From NCBI RefSeq assembly GCF_016862315.1, contig NZ_BOMS01000041.1:23317-87316 (forward strand): a stretch of 64,000 nt of DNA, read 5' to 3'. Positions 1-8,719 of this stretch are shown here, one piece after another. Within the stretch, counting starts at the first letter, position 1, and the number at the start of each line of letters is the position of its first letter. The stretch comes from Actinoplanes palleronii. Lineage in GTDB: Bacteria; Actinomycetota; Actinomycetes; Mycobacteriales; Micromonosporaceae. The notes beneath the pieces are model-generated. The model did no database searches. It was not told the DNA's origin and saw only the letters and a program-made list of their open reading frames with translations. The position numbers were made by a program, and so were the translations under genes.

Positions 1-218
1 ACGTCGTTGGACTGAGTGACGTGCAGATGCGCCGGGCAGCTTTCCTCCAGTGCCACCATCAATCGGGCGGCGAGGACCTGGTGGGTCGGCGCGGGTGAGG
101 GGGTCACGTGAAGCACTCCATCGATCAGCTCGCGCCGCGTGCCGTCGTCGGGAAGAGCGTCGAGGTCGTCGACCGTCCAGCCGTTCTCCGGCTGGGTGTC
201 GCTCATGTGGGCGAACAT
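1..218 (-). CDS. Uma2 family (DUF820) putative endonuclease, 5' part only
   Basis: The reading frame is open from an ATG at 218 to the window edge, giving the first 72 residues of a longer protein (family members are about 180-200 aa). The N-terminus reads [20 protein letters not shown], followed by [14 protein letters not shown], the hallmark start of the Uma2 family, a PD-(D/E)XK-nuclease-like fold of unknown physiological role that is highly expanded in actinobacteria and cyanobacteria. The start at 218 is preferred over the in-frame ATG at 206 because a GGAGG lies 5 nt upstream of it. The gene is divergent from nuoI, with a 105-nt gap. The catalytic Asp/Glu/Lys residues would lie outside the window, so activity cannot be judged. 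Confidence 0.8.
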   Translation of the reverse strand, partial: MFAHMSDTQPENGWTVDDLDALPDDGTRRELIDGVLHVTPSPAPTHQVLAARLMVALEESCPAHLHVTQSND

Positions 219-323
219 TCAGGCCTCCACAGCGGGCACGCTCCACCCGTCCACCAAGCCTACCGGAAGATCGGACGGGGTCGAGGTCGCGTCACCCGTC
301 CGAAGCGGGCAGGATATGCCCTT

Positions 324-923
324 GTGACTGATGACGGCGACCGCCCGGTTCCTGGCAAGGGTCTGATCAATGGCCTTGCCGTCACGCTCAAGACGATGAC
401 CAGGAAGACCACCACGCAGCAGTACCCGGACGTCGAACCGGACCTCCCGCCACGCAGCCGCGGTGTGATCGCGCTGTCCGAGGAGAACTGCACGGTCTGC
501 ATGCTCTGCGCCCGGGAGTGCCCGGACTGGTGCATCTACATCGACTCGCACAAGGAGGAGGTCGTCGTTCCCGGCGCCGCGCGCGCCCGCCAGCGCAACG
601 TGCTGGACAAGTTCGACATCGACTTCTCCCTCTGCATGTACTGCGGGATCTGCATCGAGGTCTGCCCGTTCGACGCGCTGCACTGGACGCCGGAGTTCGA
701 ATACGCCGAGACCGACGTCCTCAACCTGCTGCACGACAAGGACCGGCTGGGCGACTGGATGCGGACCGTTCCGCCGCCGCCGGCCCACGACGTGCTCGGC
801 GAGCCGTCCAAGGAAGAGGCGACCGCGGCACGCAAGGCCGCTGGTCCGGGCGCGGCCACTGCCGCCAAGACCGCAAGACCTTCCACGGTACGACCTGAGC
901 CCCGTCCGGAGCCGGAACCGTGA
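324..923 (+). CDS. nuoI: NADH-quinone oxidoreductase subunit I (two 4Fe-4S clusters)
   Basis: This is the peripheral-arm ferredoxin-like subunit that carries clusters N6a and N6b toward quinone. Two complete CxxCxxCxxxCP motifs are visible (C56, C59, C62, C66 and C104, C107, C110, C114). The chosen GTG start gives 199 aa; an AGGA lies 9 nt upstream and the N-terminus ([17 protein letters not shown]) matches the amphipathic start of actinobacterial NuoI. A longer frame to 108 exists but the extra residues look non-coding. The last 50 residues are Ala/Pro-rich. The stop overlaps the nuoJ GTG. nuoH, the usual upstream neighbour, is not present; a divergent Uma2 gene is there instead. Confidence 0.95.
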   Translation: MTDDGDRPVPGKGLINGLAVTLKTMTRKTTTQQYPDVEPDLPPRSRGVIALSEENCTVCMLCARECPDWCIYIDSHKEEVVVPGAARARQRNVLDKFDIDFSLCMYCGICIEVCPFDALHWTPEFEYAETDVLNLLHDKDRLGDWMRTVPPPPAHDVLGEPSKEEATAARKAAGPGAATAAKTARPSTVRPEPRPEPEP

Positions 924-1528
924 CCGTCGCCGACATCCTGATGATCGCCCTGGGTGCCCTCGCCGTCGGGTCCGGCGCTCTCGTGGTGACCAGCACCCAC
1001 CTGGTCCGTTCCGGTCTCTACCTGGTGGTCAGCCTGGGCGCCATCGCCGGGCTCTACCTGGTCCTCGGCGCCGAGCTGGTCGCCTGGGTGCAGGTGCTGG
1101 TCTATGTCGGCGCCGTGGTCGTGCTGCTGCTGTTCGCGGTGATGCTGACCCGCGCACCGGTCGGCCCGTCCACCGACCTGGACCGCCCGATCGGCCCGTC
1201 CGCGCTGATCGGCGCCGGGATCGGCCTGGGCCTGGCCGCGCTCTTCGTCGACGCGTTCCACTGGATCGAGTACCCGCAGCGGGACCCGGGCACCGCCGAA
1301 CGCCTCGGCGAGCAGATCTTCGGGACCTGGGTGCTGCCCTTCGAGGTGCTCTCGATCCTGCTGCTCTCCGCGCTGGTCGGCGCGATCGTGCTGTCCCGCC
1401 CAGACATCGGCGCCCGCCCGGCCCCGCCGGTCGAGGAGCCGGAGCCGGACGAGCCGGAGGACCCCGAGGGGCCCGAGGAGCCGGAGGCCCCCCAGGACGA
1501 GGAGAAGGACGCGGAGGTCCCGGCCTGA
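920..1528 (+). CDS. nuoJ: NADH-quinone oxidoreductase subunit J
   Basis: Membrane-arm subunit of complex I, 202 aa with five predicted membrane segments (about residues 5-25, 31-50, 54-74, 92-110 and 137-158). The third segment ([19 protein letters not shown]) carries the conserved Tyr-Val-Gly-Ala-Val region next to the E-channel. After the last helix there is a roughly 40-residue acidic, proline-rich tail ([19 protein letters not shown]) that standard NuoJ lacks; it would be soluble. GTG start overlaps the nuoI stop and the stop overlaps the nuoK ATG, implying translational coupling. Confidence 0.93.
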   Translation: MTVADILMIALGALAVGSGALVVTSTHLVRSGLYLVVSLGAIAGLYLVLGAELVAWVQVLVYVGAVVVLLLFAVMLTRAPVGPSTDLDRPIGPSALIGAGIGLGLAALFVDAFHWIEYPQRDPGTAERLGEQIFGTWVLPFEVLSILLLSALVGAIVLSRPDIGARPAPPVEEPEPDEPEDPEGPEEPEAPQDEEKDAEVPA

Positions 1529-1890
1529 TGCATGTGACGATTCCGTACGTCGTCGCCGCCGCCCTGTTCGGGCTGGGTGTCTACGGTGTGCTGCGCCGCC
1601 GCAACGCGATCCTGGTGCTGATGGCCGTCGAGCTGATGCTCAACGCGGTCAACCTGATCCTGGTCACCGCGGACGTCTCGTTGCAGTCCGCGCTGCGCGG
1701 GGTGCCCGGCGAGGCGTGGGCCGCGCCGAACTCGCAGGCCGGCTCGGGCGGTGTGTTCGCGCTCTTCGTGATCGTGCTGGCCGCCGCCGAGGTCGGTGTC
1801 GGGCTGGCGATCGTGCTGCAGTACTACCGGATGCGGAAGGCCGTCGCGATCGACGAGGTGCCGCTCGCCGAGGAACAGGTGACCGAGTGA
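1528..1890 (+). CDS. nuoK: NADH-quinone oxidoreductase subunit K
   Basis: Small antiporter-like membrane subunit, 120 aa, three helices. The two membrane glutamates essential for proton transfer are present: E35 in LMAVELMLNAVN and E88 in LAAAEVGVGLAI. The loop between helices 2 and 3 (about residues 50-72) is longer than in the roughly 100-aa E. coli protein. Start and stop overlap the neighbouring nuo genes. Confidence 0.94.
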   Translation: MHVTIPYVVAAALFGLGVYGVLRRRNAILVLMAVELMLNAVNLILVTADVSLQSALRGVPGEAWAAPNSQAGSGGVFALFVIVLAAAEVGVGLAIVLQYYRMRKAVAIDEVPLAEEQVTE

Positions 1891-3800
1891 TCGCGGGTTG
1901 GCTCGGGGCGCTGCTTCCGGGCGTACCCCTGATGGTGGGTCTTGTCGGTCTCGTCCTCCCGCCGGGTGACGGCGGACCGCGACGGACCGCGGCCCTGTTC
2001 GGCATCGCCGGCGCGGCTCTCGCGCTGCTCGACACGATCGTGCTGCTCGCCGTCTCGACCAGCCGGGGTGCGCCGCTGACCGCGAACGCCCACTGGTTGT
2101 CGCTCGGCGGCATCGAGGTGACCGTCGGTTTCTCGGCCGGTGCGGCCGCGCTCTACGTCGCGCTCGCCGTCTGTGTGGTGGCGCTGTGCGTGCAGGTCTA
2201 CTCGGTCACCTACCTGCACGACGATCCGCGTTACGCGCCGTACGCCGCGCAGGTCAGCCTGTTCACCGGCGCGATGCTGCTGGTGGTGACGTCCGGTGAC
2301 CTGATCGGGCTGCTGATCGGCTGGGAGGTGATGGGCGCCTGCTCCTACCTGCTGATCGGGCACGACCGCCGGCTGCCCGAGGCGCCGGCCGCCGCGATGA
2401 AGGCGTTCCTGGTCACCCGGGTGGGTGACGTCGGCTTCCTGCTCGGCATCGCGCTGCTGATCGCGGACGCCGGCACGTCCCGGCTCGCCGACGTGCTGGC
2501 CCACGACTACTCCAGCGGCACCCTGACCGCCGCGTTGCTGCTGCTCCTGGCCGGGGTGGCCGGCAAGAGCGCGCAGTTCCCGCTGCACACCTGGCTGCCC
2601 GACGCGATGGCCGGCCCCACGCCGGTCTCCGCGCTGATCCACGCCGCCACGATGGTCGCGGCCGGCGTGTACGTGGTGGTCCGCACCTACCCGCTGTTCC
2701 AGCAGTCGCCCGCCGCGCTGGCGACTCTGGCGGTGATGGCCTCGATCACCATCCTGCTCGGCGCGCTGTCCGCGACGGCCCAGGACGACCTGAAGCGCGT
2801 GCTGGCCTGGTCCACGGTCTCCCAGATCGGCTACATGACCGGCGCGCTGGCCGTCGGCTCGCCCGCCGCCGCGCTGTTTCACCTGCTCACCCACGCCGCG
2901 TTCAAGGCGCTGCTGTTCCTCGCGGCGGGCGCCGTGATCCACGCGGTGGGCACCAACTACCTGTCCCGGATGGGCGGGCTGCGGGAGCACATGCCTGTCA
3001 CGTTCTGGTCGTTCGTGATCGGGCTGGGCGCGCTGGCCGGGCTGCCACCGCTGGCCGGGTTCTGGTCGAAGGAGAACGTGCTGACCGCGGCGGCGCACGC
3101 CACCGACGGCGGCGAGCCGGTGCCGGTCTGGGCCGCCTGGCTGGTCTGGCTGTCCGCGCTGCTCGCGGTCGGTGTCACCGCCTGGTACGCGACCCGGCTG
3201 CTGCTCCGCGCGTTCTTCGGGCCGTCCCGCGAGCACGGTCCGGACGGGCCGCGCTGGGAGATCGGCTTCGACGACGCCCGGTACCGCACCACGGCCGTAC
3301 CGCACGACCCGCCCGGCCTGATGCGCTGGCCGATCCTGATCCTCACGGTCCCGGCCGCGCTGCTCGGGCTCGCCGCGTTCGCGCCCGGCTTCCGGCACGC
3401 CCTGGAGATGGACGACCCGCACCTGGGCGTCGCGATCCTGCTGCCGATGCTGCTGCTGGCGACCGGGGCCGGCACCGCGTGGTGGCTCTGGTGGGCCGCG
3501 CCCGGCGTGGACCCGGTCGAGGCGCTGGGCCGGGCCAGGCCACTGTTCGCTTCCGGGTTCCACCTGGACACCGTTCAAGGCATGGTGATCGTACGGCCGG
3601 CGAAGGCACTGGCCCGGCTGGTCACCGTCGCCGACGAGCAGGTGGTGGACGCCGCGGTCGAGAGCACCGGCACGGCGACCCGGGAACTCGGCGGCATGTT
3701 CGCCGAGGCGCACCGGGTGGCGTTGTCCGGCGCCGCGGTGCTGGTGTTCCTGGGCGCGCTCGTGCTCGGCGTAGTCGCGTGGTTGGGAGTGGGCACCTGA
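1887..3800 (+). CDS. nuoL: NADH-quinone oxidoreductase subunit L (antiporter-like)
   Basis: Distal proton-pumping subunit, 637 aa, many membrane helices. The GTG at 1887 overlaps the nuoK stop and begins a hydrophobic first helix. The TM5 glutamate is in LIGWEVMGACSYLL (E147) and the TM7 lysine in GKSAQFPLHTWLPDAM (K227), equivalent to E. coli E144 and K229. The C-terminal part contains further helices ending in LVFLGALVLGVVAWLGVG. The TGA overlaps the nuoM ATG. Confidence 0.94.
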   Translation: MIAGWLGALLPGVPLMVGLVGLVLPPGDGGPRRTAALFGIAGAALALLDTIVLLAVSTSRGAPLTANAHWLSLGGIEVTVGFSAGAAALYVALAVCVVALCVQVYSVTYLHDDPRYAPYAAQVSLFTGAMLLVVTSGDLIGLLIGWEVMGACSYLLIGHDRRLPEAPAAAMKAFLVTRVGDVGFLLGIALLIADAGTSRLADVLAHDYSSGTLTAALLLLLAGVAGKSAQFPLHTWLPDAMAGPTPVSALIHAATMVAAGVYVVVRTYPLFQQSPAALATLAVMASITILLGALSATAQDDLKRVLAWSTVSQIGYMTGALAVGSPAAALFHLLTHAAFKALLFLAAGAVIHAVGTNYLSRMGGLREHMPVTFWSFVIGLGALAGLPPLAGFWSKENVLTAAAHATDGGEPVPVWAAWLVWLSALLAVGVTAWYATRLLLRAFFGPSREHGPDGPRWEIGFDDARYRTTAVPHDPPGLMRWPILILTVPAALLGLAAFAPGFRHALEMDDPHLGVAILLPMLLLATGAGTAWWLWWAAPGVDPVEALGRARPLFASGFHLDTVQGMVIVRPAKALARLVTVADEQVVDAAVESTGTATRELGGMFAEAHRVALSGAAVLVFLGALVLGVVAWLGVGT

Positions 3801-5362
3801 TGTACCGCGATTACGTTGTCGACTCGACCTGGTCCGCCGGGTCGATGGTGCTGCTGGCCATGCTGCTGGTGCCCGCGCTGGGCGCCGCCGTGGTGGCGCT
3901 GCTCCCGGCCGGCCGGGATCGCCAGGGCCGGATCGTCGCGACCGTCTTCGCGGCGATCACATTCGGGCTCACGCTCCTGGTGCCGCTGGTGCGACCGAGC
4001 ACCACCGACTTCGGCTGGTTCGCGTACGGCGACGGACCGCCGGTTCCGCCGCTGCTGCCCTGGGTGAACCTCGACCTGCCCTGGGTCCCGGCGCTCGGGC
4101 TGCGCTTCCACCTCGGGGTGGACGGGGTGTCCTATCCGCTGGTCGTCCTGACCGGGCTGCTGACGCTGCTGTGTTGCGCCTATACGGTGCGCAAGGTGCC
4201 GCACGGCGGCTCCGGTCGTACCCTCGCGGTCTTGCTCTTGATCTTGGAAGTCGGTGTTCTCGGCACCTTCCTCTCGCTGGACCTGCTGCTCTTCTTCGTG
4301 TTCTTCGAAGTGGTCCTGCTGCCGATGTATGCGGTGATCGCCGGTTGGGGCGGCCCGGAGCGGCGCGCGGCGGCCCGCAAGTTCGTGCTCTACACGCTGG
4401 CCGGCTCGGTCCTGCTGCTGCTCGGCGTGGTCCTGGTGGTGACCAAGGCGGGCACCGGCAACCTGATCGTGCTGACCGGCGCCTCCGGGCTCACCCGGAC
4501 CACCCAGTGCGTGGTGTTCGCCCTGCTCGCCGTCGCGTTCGCGATCAAGGCCCCGCTCTGGCCGCTGCACACCTGGCTGCCCGACGCGCACACCGAGGCG
4601 CCGACGGTCGGCTCGGTGATCCTGGCCGGCGTCCTGCTGAAGATGGGCACCTACGGCCTGATCCGGGTCGGCGTCGGTGTCGCGCCGGAGGGCGCCGCGT
4701 GGGCCGCACCCGCCCTCGGCGTCCTCGCCGTGATCGCCATCCTGGCCGGCTCGCTGATCTGTCTGCGCCAACGCGAGCTGAAACGCCTGATCGCCTACTC
4801 CAGCGTCGGCCACATGGGCTTCGTGCTGCTCGGCATCGCGACGCTGACCGTCACCGGCCTGCAGGCCGCGCTGCTCGGCAACGTCGCACACGGGCTGATC
4901 ACCGGCCTGCTGTTCTTCCTGGCCGGCACGATCAAGGACCGCGCCGGTACCGGCTCGCTCGACCAGCTCAGCGGCCTGCGGGAGACCGCGCCACGGCTGG
5001 CCGGGCTGTTCGGGTTCGCCGCGATCGCCTCGCTGGGCCTGCCCGGGCTGGCCGGCTTCTGGGGCGAGGCGTTCGCCGTGGTGGGCGCGGTGCAGCGGGG
5101 CGGCCCGCTGTGGCTGACGCTCGCGGCGGTCGCTGCGCTGGGCGGGGCGCTGACCGCGGCCTACTTCCTGCGACTGCTGCGCCGGCTGACGCAGGGGCCG
5201 ACCACGCCGTCGGTGCACTCGCTGCGCACGACGATCGCCGGGGTGGAGTGGTTCGCCTGGACGCCGCTGGTCCTGTTGACGCTGCTGGTCGGGGTGCTCC
5301 CGGCGCTGGTGCTGGTGGACACGGCGTTGCCGCTGGCCACCTTGTTGGGGGTCCAGCCGTGA
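3800..5362 (+). CDS. nuoM: NADH-quinone oxidoreductase subunit M (antiporter-like)
   Basis: Proton-pumping membrane subunit, 520 aa. Functional residues: glutamate in FFVFFEVVLLPMY (E170) and lysine in AIKAPLWPLHTWLPDAHTEA (K250), equivalent to E. coli NuoM E144 and K234. The ATG that overlaps the nuoL stop is chosen as start; it adds a short polar N-terminus (MYRDYVVDSTWSAG) before the first helix. The stop overlaps the GTG of a small membrane ORF rather than nuoN directly, which is unusual. Confidence 0.94.
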   Translation: MYRDYVVDSTWSAGSMVLLAMLLVPALGAAVVALLPAGRDRQGRIVATVFAAITFGLTLLVPLVRPSTTDFGWFAYGDGPPVPPLLPWVNLDLPWVPALGLRFHLGVDGVSYPLVVLTGLLTLLCCAYTVRKVPHGGSGRTLAVLLLILEVGVLGTFLSLDLLLFFVFFEVVLLPMYAVIAGWGGPERRAAARKFVLYTLAGSVLLLLGVVLVVTKAGTGNLIVLTGASGLTRTTQCVVFALLAVAFAIKAPLWPLHTWLPDAHTEAPTVGSVILAGVLLKMGTYGLIRVGVGVAPEGAAWAAPALGVLAVIAILAGSLICLRQRELKRLIAYSSVGHMGFVLLGIATLTVTGLQAALLGNVAHGLITGLLFFLAGTIKDRAGTGSLDQLSGLRETAPRLAGLFGFAAIASLGLPGLAGFWGEAFAVVGAVQRGGPLWLTLAAVAALGGALTAAYFLRLLRRLTQGPTTPSVHSLRTTIAGVEWFAWTPLVLLTLLVGVLPALVLVDTALPLATLLGVQP

Positions 5363-5484
5363 CCGCTTCCGGTCGTCTGCGGGTCCTGTTGTTCGGCATC
5401 GGCCTGGCGCTGATCTTGCCGTTTGTCGGCGGCCTGGTGCGGATTCCGCTGTTCGTTTTCGGTCGTCTGGGGGTTTTGCGGTGA
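5359..5484 (+). CDS. 41-aa single-pass membrane protein between nuoM and nuoN
   Basis: A short frame begins at a GTG overlapping the nuoM stop (GTGA) and ends in a TGA overlapping the nuoN GTG (GTGA), so it is coupled on both sides. Its start and the nuoN start share the same layout: GGGGGT, 6 nt, GTG. The product has an Arg-flanked hydrophobic stretch (RVLLFGIGLALILPFVGGLV) and a second short hydrophobic patch ending in Arg, consistent with one membrane helix. I recognise no family. It could be an accessory subunit of this complex I variant, or a leader that couples nuoM to nuoN translation. The junction is more T-rich than its surroundings. Confidence 0.7.
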   Translation: MTASGRLRVLLFGIGLALILPFVGGLVRIPLFVFGRLGVLR

Positions 5485-6935
5485 GCCAGTCGGTTGATCA
5501 TTTTGCGTTGTTGCCGCTCTATGCGGCGGCCGGCACCGCGATCCTCGCCTTCCTGACCGACCTGTTCGTCGCCAAGCGCGCCGCGGTTCTCGCCGTCACC
5601 GCGCTCGGCGGCCTGGCCACCGCGGTGCTCGCCCTGGTCGTCGGCCCTTCGGCGGGAACGTTCTGCACCACCGGAGCCTGCTCCTGGGTCGCGACCTGGC
5701 CGGCCGCGGTCACCACGGTGCTCTTCGCGGCTCTGACCGTGGGTGTCCTCGCCTTCTCCGCGCCGGCCCTGCGCCTCGGTGCCGCACCGGCCGGCGAGTT
5801 CTGCTTCCTGCTGGCCTGCTCGATGACCGGCGGCGTGGTCGTCGCCTACGCCGGCGACCTGATCACCCTGATCGTCGGCCTGGAGACCCTCACGCTGCCG
5901 CTCTACGTGCTGGTCGGCCTGCGCCGCTTCGCCCACGACCAGCGCCCCACCACCACCGGCGCCTCCGCCTCGCTGACGTTCTTCCTGATCAGCGTGATCT
6001 CCACGGCGGTGACCCTGCTCGGCGCGGCCCTGAACTACGTCGCCACCGGCGCCCTGCACCTGGCCCTGCTCACTCCCGCGACCGGCCCGTTCCGCCCCCT
6101 GGCCGGTGTCGGCGTCGCCCTGCTGGTGATCGGCCTGGCCTTCAAGGTCGCCGCGGTCCCGCTGCACGCCTGGGCTCCGGCCACCTACGACGGCGCCCCC
6201 GTACCGATCGCCGCCTACCTCTCCACGGCGTCCAAGCTCGGTGGCGTCCTGGCGCTGGCCGCGGTGGTCGCCCACCTGGACGCCCGGGCCGTACTCGCCG
6301 TCCTCGCGGTCCTCACCATGACCATCGGGAACCTGGTCGCCCTGCGCCAGACCCGGATGGTCCGGCTGCTCGCGTGGTCGTCGATCGCACAGGCCGGCTA
6401 CATTTTGGCCGCGCTCGCGATCGGTGCGGCCGGCATCCCGGCCGCCCTGGCGTACGCGATCTTCTTTGTGGTTTTGGAATTCATCGCGTTCGGCGTGGTC
6501 GTCGCGCTCCGCCCGCCGGAAGCCGACGGCGGCACCCTCCTGGATTTCCGCGGCGCCGGTCGCCGCAGCCCGTGGCTGGGCGCCGCGCTGGTGCTGTCCC
6601 TGGCCGGTCTGGCGGGCCTGCCACCCGGCCTGGCCGGCCTGTTCGCCAAGCTGTCCGTGGTCAACACGCTGGTACAGCACGGCTGGGCGTGGCTGGCCGG
6701 CGTGGTGGTCCTGAACGCGGTCATCGCCCTGGCGTACTACGTACGGGTGGCCACCTCGCTCTACACCCTGCCCGCCCGCATCGGCCTGACCGTCGCCGAC
6801 CCGGTCCTGATGGACGCGGCCCTGCACCCCCGCCTGCCGGTCACCCGCCCGGTGGCGGCGGCGCTGGCGATCTCAGCGGTGGTCGCGGTGCTGGTGGGCT
6901 TCGCCCCCCAACTCCTCTTCAACGCTCTGACCTGA
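5481..6935 (+). CDS. nuoN: NADH-quinone oxidoreductase subunit N (antiporter-like)
   Basis: Third antiporter-like subunit, 484 aa. Visible functional residues: the glutamate in LIVGLETLTLPLYVL (E135, E. coli E133) and the lysine in GLAFKVAAVPLHAWAPATYD (K222). GTG start overlaps the preceding small ORF. This is the last gene of the cluster; no convincing hairpin terminator follows. The next 130 nt are featureless and then the mobile element begins. Confidence 0.93.
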   Translation: MSQSVDHFALLPLYAAAGTAILAFLTDLFVAKRAAVLAVTALGGLATAVLALVVGPSAGTFCTTGACSWVATWPAAVTTVLFAALTVGVLAFSAPALRLGAAPAGEFCFLLACSMTGGVVVAYAGDLITLIVGLETLTLPLYVLVGLRRFAHDQRPTTTGASASLTFFLISVISTAVTLLGAALNYVATGALHLALLTPATGPFRPLAGVGVALLVIGLAFKVAAVPLHAWAPATYDGAPVPIAAYLSTASKLGGVLALAAVVAHLDARAVLAVLAVLTMTIGNLVALRQTRMVRLLAWSSIAQAGYILAALAIGAAGIPAALAYAIFFVVLEFIAFGVVVALRPPEADGGTLLDFRGAGRRSPWLGAALVLSLAGLAGLPPGLAGLFAKLSVVNTLVQHGWAWLAGVVVLNAVIALAYYVRVATSLYTLPARIGLTVADPVLMDAALHPRLPVTRPVAAALAISAVVAVLVGFAPQLLFNALT

Positions 6936-7077
6936 CCGGGTCGTGCCGTGTCCCGCGCCGCGCCTTGTCCCGGGTCTCGCCCTGCCTCGCGCCCGCGCTC
7001 CGGCCTTGTCCCATGCCGAGTTTCTTCCTTTTCTCGCTCCGCGTTTCGCGCCCTGACCCGTCATGCGTCTCTTGACC

Positions 7078-7818
7078 CAATACCACTCAGCTTAAGTGGA
7101 TCTTGATGGGCGCTGGCGGCCGGAACCTTCTGGCCCGCGAGGGCATCCCGGTCCGGGCGGTGGCGCGGGTGACCGGCTGCCGGCGAGTACCCGGCCGTGC
7201 GCTCGCGGCCGGGGTGCAACCGATCCCGGCCGGGGGTGAACACGGTGTCTGCCCGGGGAGCGTCGAGCACGATGATCACCGGCTGGTCGCCCTGTGGCCG
7301 GCGATGGTGCACATGCTCGCTCGGATGTGTCTGTCACTGCTGGGCAGGGCGGTGAGAGTCCGCAATGCCAGATCGCGTGCGTTCGCCGCCCACCTGGGGG
7401 CGATAGCCGCACGCACAACCCGAGCGCGGACCGCCATCGCCCCGAACCCGACCGACCGCGGACGGCTGCCGCCCCACCGACGCCGAGCGCGGACCGCCAC
7501 CGCCCCTTCAGCGCCGAACGCGAACCCCGGCCGCCCCGCCGACGCCGAGCGCGGACCCCCGCCGCCCCTTCAGCGCCGAACGCGAACCCCGGCCGCCCCG
7601 CCGACGCCGAGCGCGGACCCCCACCGCCCATTCAGCGCCGAACGCGGACCCCCACCGCCCCACCGGCATCGATCACCCACGCTGACCGTTACAACAGCAC
7701 CGAGCGACTGGACATCCCGGCCCGCAACAAGACCCCTACCCACCTGCACCCGAACACATCGGGAACCACCCCAAGACCGCAGAGCCCCACCGAGATCAAA
7801 ATAGGCTGAGCGGCATTG
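7078..7818. mobile_element. 741-bp transposon-like element with TIRs and 10-bp target duplication
   Basis: The left end begins CAATACCACTCAGC and the right end finishes GCTGAGCGGCATTG; these are imperfect inverted repeats (12 of 14 match, 21 of 28 when extended inward). Immediately outside each end is the identical 10-mer TCTCTTGACC (7068-7077 and 7819-7828), as expected for a target-site duplication. No transposase-like ORF is visible inside; the interior is GC-rich and contains a 31-bp tandem repeat. It therefore looks like a non-autonomous (MITE-like) or decayed insertion sequence. A duplication of about 10 bp fits IS4-type elements, but that assignment is an inference. The preceding 6936-7067 shows nothing recognisable. 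Confidence 0.72.
7413..7661. repeat. 31-bp GC-rich tandem repeat (62-bp higher-order unit), about 8 copies
   Basis: Successive 31-mers alternate between a type starting TTCAGCGCCGAACGCG (7507, 7569, 7631) and a type starting GCCGACGCCGAGCGCGG (7538, 7600), so the clear repeat is 62 bp, with more degenerate 31-bp copies at 7413, 7445 and 7476. Because 62 is not a multiple of 3, the array cannot encode a constant peptide. It lies inside the mobile element. Confidence 0.85.
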
Positions 7819-7974
7819 TCTCTTGACCGGCTGGTTTCGCGTTTCTTCTCTGGGAGGCTTTGCGTTTCTTCCTGGCCGGCTCTCGGGCCTGATCCGTATT
7901 CGGCCTGCCCAGCCTCGGCCCGGCCCTGTCTCCGGTAGCGTGGCCCACCCAAGATCTGACGGGATGGAACCTTC

Positions 7975-8352
7975 ATGAGCAGCCGGGCCCAACCGTGCCG
8001 CCACTGCGGCCGTCCCGTCGTCATCCGGATGACCCAGGCCGGCAAGTCCTGGCCGTTCGACAACGACCTGGTGTCGGTGGACGCGGACCTGCCGGAGGAA
8101 CTGCGCTACATCCCGGCACCGGGCCGCGACGGCGTCATCATGATCCCGGTAATCGATGTCAGTGATCAGCGACTGGTCGGCGTCCGCTGGTATGCGGTCC
8201 GGCACATCTGCGCGGAGTGGCTGCGCACCCGCCAGGCCAACCGCCGCGGCGACGTGAACCGAGCCATGAGCGTCGACTGGTCCGGCGACGCCCCCGCTAC
8301 CTTTGCCCCCAGCACCGACGCTTCCGCGGCAGAGCCGGATAAGAAGGGCTAA
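7975..8352 (+). CDS. Small protein with N-terminal CxxC zinc-ribbon-like motif, function unknown
   Basis: 125 aa. It starts CRHCGRPVVIRM, a possible half zinc ribbon, and has a further HIC near residue 76 that could complete a metal site (two Cys plus His/Cys). The middle part is a plausible small globular domain rich in Asp/Val, and the C-terminal 30 residues are Ala/Ser/Asp-rich and probably disordered. A purine-rich GGATGGAA lies 6-10 nt upstream of the ATG. It stands alone between the mobile element and the 63-bp repeats. No family recognised; codon use (GC-rich third positions) supports real coding. Confidence 0.65.
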   Translation: MSSRAQPCRHCGRPVVIRMTQAGKSWPFDNDLVSVDADLPEELRYIPAPGRDGVIMIPVIDVSDQRLVGVRWYAVRHICAEWLRTRQANRRGDVNRAMSVDWSGDAPATFAPSTDASAAEPDKKG

Positions 8353-8500
8353 ATCCGCCATGTCCGGCAGCGGATTCGCTCGTTGGTGGGGCCAGACGGG
8401 GCGGGCGGCGGGTAACGCTGCGCTGCGCCAGCCGCAGCCCGCAGAAGGCGACGGCGTCCACCAGGCAGCGGCTGGCCCTCAAGTCCGTTTTGCCAGTTCA

Positions 8501-8689
8501 TAACGGCGCTGGCAGCTAGCTGGGCGTTTCCGGCTGGTTGTGGGGGCCGTTATGGGTCGGTCGTAACGGCGCTGGCAGCTAGCTGGGCGTTTCCGGCTGG
8601 TTGTGAGGGCCGTTATCGGCCTGTCATAGCGGCGCCCAGGACCAGCTGGGTGCCTGTGGCTGGTGGTCAGGGCTGTGTCGTGTCCGGTT
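8501..8689. repeat. 63-bp tandem repeat, 3 units, each with inverted-repeat ends
   Basis: Units begin at 8501, 8564 and 8627 (period exactly 63). Units 1 and 2 are nearly identical; unit 3 is degenerate. Each unit is bounded by TAACGGC and GCCGTTA, which can pair, and has an internal palindrome CAGCTAGCTG, so each could extrude as a hairpin. The period equals 21 codons and on the minus strand a frame stays open through the array (see rejected items). The 8353-8500 stretch before it shows nothing recognisable. Confidence 0.85.
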
Positions 8690-8719
8690 TGACCGCCGTG
8701 AGCGCCAGCCACGCTGTCG

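Noticed and set aside
50..331. Arg-rich plus-strand frame at the left edge
   Set aside because: It is antisense to the Uma2 gene; composition is that of a GC shadow.
7092..7631. Minus-strand 179-codon frame through the 31-bp array
   Set aside because: Gly/Arg/Ala-rich shadow of the repeat; it does not resemble a transposase.
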